Shown: piece by piece, positions 6,151-7,635 of the stretch
Position numbering within the stretch: the first letter of the stretch is position 1
Layout: each line of letters begins with the position of its first letter
Assembly (NCBI GenBank): GCA_947626405.1
Contig: CANQSE010000087.1
Span: 1-7,635 of the forward strand
Direction of reading: 5' to 3'
Length of the DNA: 7,635 bases
From: an uncultured Acetatifactor sp.
GTDB taxonomy: Bacteria > Bacillota > Clostridia > Lachnospirales > Lachnospiraceae
Position numbers and translations under genes: made by a program
Notes under the pieces: model-generated
The model's input: the letters and a program-made list of their open reading frames with translations, nothing else
The model's database searches: none
What the model was told of the DNA's origin: nothing

Positions 6151-7635
6151 TTAGTGTACGCCGTCGCCGTCCTGCAGTTCAATATATTTTCTGAGTACAA
6201 AGTGCATACAGGTCCCCTCGCCCTCTTTGCTGGTGGCCCATATATAGCCTCCGTGATCCTCAATTATCTTCTTTACGATGGAAAGCCCTATTCCGCTGCC
6301 GCCCTGAGCCGAATTGCGCGAAGCGTCCGTCCTGTAAAACCTCTCAAAAATTCTTGGCAGATCCTTCTGGGCGATGCCCTTGCCGTTGTCCTCAATCTCG
6401 ATCCGGATGGAATCGGCCTCGTCGAGGATCCTTATGTCTATAGTCCCCTGCGGCTTATCCATATATTTCACGCTGTTGCTTATGATGTTGTTGATAACCT
6501 TTTTCATCTGCTCCGGGTCAGCTATTACCCTTACGTCAGGCTGCGTCAGATTGGAATAGTTAAGCCGTATATTTTTTGATTCAAGCTCCAGACCCACCTC
6601 CTCTATGCAGTCCCCGAAGTAATCCGCCACATTGATGCGGTGAAAATTGTAGGGGATGCGGTTATTGTCAATACCCGAATAAAAGGTAAGCTCGTTTATG
6701 AGCTTCTCCATGTCGTTCGCCTTGTTGTAGATGGTCTTGATATATCTGTCCATTTTTTCAGGGGTGTTTGTGACTCCGTCCATTATCCCCTCCACATACC
6801 CCTTTATAGCTGTTATGGGCGTCTTTAGGTCGTGCGAGATATTGCTTATAAATTCCTTGTTCAGCTTTTCATTCTGTCTGCCTTCCTCGGTGGATTCCTT
6901 AAGCCTTAACCTCATATCCTCATAATTGCGGTACAGATCCCCTATCTCGCCCTTTGCATCGGTCTCAAGCGCATACTCAAAATTGCCCTCCTTGATCTCC
7001 CGCATGGCGATGTTGAGCTCGGTGATTGGCTTAAACACTCCCCTGTGGATCCACCTTGTCAGCATGAAGCCCGTAAATATCAGGATCAGCACGATTGCAA
7101 TCATCATATCCACCAGAAAGTGGCGCGATATGAGGGCGTTTATCCTCGTGACGACAAAGGCGCTTCCCTTGCTGCCGTCAGGAAACTCAAAGTCAAGCTG
7201 CTTTACAAGCTTGCCGTATTCGCCGAGATACAATCCGGAGTTTTCAATCAGATCTCCCTCGCCATAGGCCGGCAGCTTGGAAAAAATCAGCTTTGCCGCC
7301 TCCTCGTTACCCGCATAGTATAGCTCCGAATCTTTGCGTATGATTATATAGGCTGATCTGCGGGCCACCTTTTCGCTGAGCCCGTCAAGGTATTCCCTGT
7401 CGGCAAGCAGGGCGGAATCCTCCTGCGCCTGCTTCTGTAGCGTAAGATATATGTCCTCCGTATATTTCACAATGTCCTGCATATTGTCGGACATATAGGA
7501 GTAATCCACTTTTTCCGGGGGAAGGCCCTTCTGGTCGTTCATCAGTATCAGACCTATACCGCAGAATGAGAACGCTATTAACGCCAGAGGAAGCACTATT
7601 ATTATAATGAAGGTGACTCTGAGCCGGGTTTTGAA
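6151..7635 (-). CDS. Membrane sensor histidine kinase (5'-truncated by the window edge)
   Basis: Phosphorylates the downstream response regulator. Numbering here runs from the internal GTG at 7596. The frame stays open for 13 further codons to the edge (FKTRLRVTFIIII...), which look like the usual basic N-terminus and first membrane helix. The true start is therefore outside and the GTG is probably internal. The layout is: first helix to about 18; extracytoplasmic sensor region about 20-160, with alternating strands (SAYIIIRKDSELYYAG) that recall Cache/PDC-type domains; second helix about 161-180; HAMP about 181-233; HisKA with the phosphorylated His255 in SNISHDLKTP; and HATPase_c from about 355 with N-box NNIISNSVKY, G1 DNGKGI (403-408), an F-box at FERFYR, and G2 GGSGIGLSI (432-440). 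All catalytic motifs are intact. The protein ends QDGDGVH. The ligand is unknown. Confidence 0.95.
   Translation of the reverse strand, partial: FKTRLRVTFIIIIVLPLALIAFSFCGIGLILMNDQKGLPPEKVDYSYMSDNMQDIVKYTEDIYLTLQKQAQEDSALLADREYLDGLSEKVARRSAYIIIRKDSELYYAGNEEAAKLIFSKLPAYGEGDLIENSGLYLGEYGKLVKQLDFEFPDGSKGSAFVVTRINALISRHFLVDMMIAIVLILIFTGFMLTRWIHRGVFKPITELNIAMREIKEGNFEYALETDAKGEIGDLYRNYEDMRLRLKESTEEGRQNEKLNKEFISNISHDLKTPITAIKGYVEGIMDGVTNTPEKMDRYIKTIYNKANDMEKLINELTFYSGIDNNRIPYNFHRINVADYFGDCIEEVGLELESKNIRLNYSNLTQPDVRVIADPEQMKKVINNIISNSVKYMDKPQGTIDIRILDEADSIRIEIEDNGKGIAQKDLPRIFERFYRTDASRNSAQGGSGIGLSIVKKIIEDHGGYIWATSKEGEGTCMHFVLRKYIELQDGDGVH

Noticed and set aside
5612..6154. 180-residue plus-strand ORF opposite the response regulator
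   Set aside because: The opposite strand encodes an intact receiver and winged-helix protein, and this frame shows no recognisable domain.
7594..7596. GTG as the histidine kinase start
   Set aside because: The frame continues upstream to the edge with a basic and then hydrophobic N-terminus, so the GTG would cut into the first membrane helix. No ribosome binding site precedes it.
1..7635. Defence system, mobile element, CRISPR or phage island
   Set aside because: No nuclease, transposase, integrase, toxin-antitoxin pair, spaced repeats or terminal inverted repeats are visible. The genes are housekeeping, envelope and regulatory.

Overview
The window looks like a chromosomal segment from a Gram-positive anaerobe of the class Clostridia, most plausibly a Lachnospiraceae-type gut bacterium. 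The evidence is strong GGAGG-type ribosome binding sites, vegetative (sigma-A-like) promoters with AT-rich spacers, moderate GC genes separated by AT-rich gaps, and protein families typical of that group. The taxon is inferred from style, not from a marker gene.

Plus strand, 83-3520: an S4-less RluA-type RNA pseudouridine synthase, an AI-2E/PerM-family polytopic membrane protein, then a 519-residue O-antigen ligase/polymerase-like (WaaL/Wzy) membrane protein. The third gene has its own near-consensus promoter in the short gap before it. That promoter shows that its start is the ATG at 1961 and not the in-frame TTG at 1907.

Minus strand, reading from the right edge leftwards: a sensor histidine kinase whose N-terminus runs off the window, an OmpR/PhoB-type response regulator 17 bp after it, a small unrecognised protein with a very basic tail (4865-5284), and a 392-residue polytopic membrane protein with features that recall GT-C glycosyltransferases (3582-4760). 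This last gene converges on the O-antigen ligase-like gene, with 61 bp between the stops.

Functionally there are two envelope-glycan candidates arranged tail to tail and a two-component system with no visible dedicated target. The rest is housekeeping. No gap without a gene is longer than about 160 bp. No tRNA, rRNA, CRISPR array, insertion sequence, attachment site or phage gene was seen.

Most of the window is ordinary. The most distinctive feature is an in-frame 45-bp tandem duplication (5218-5307) covering the ribosome binding site and start codon of the small unknown gene. The inner start codon has changed from ATG to ACG, so the former leader is now coding. I found no convincing evidence of a new multi-gene system.
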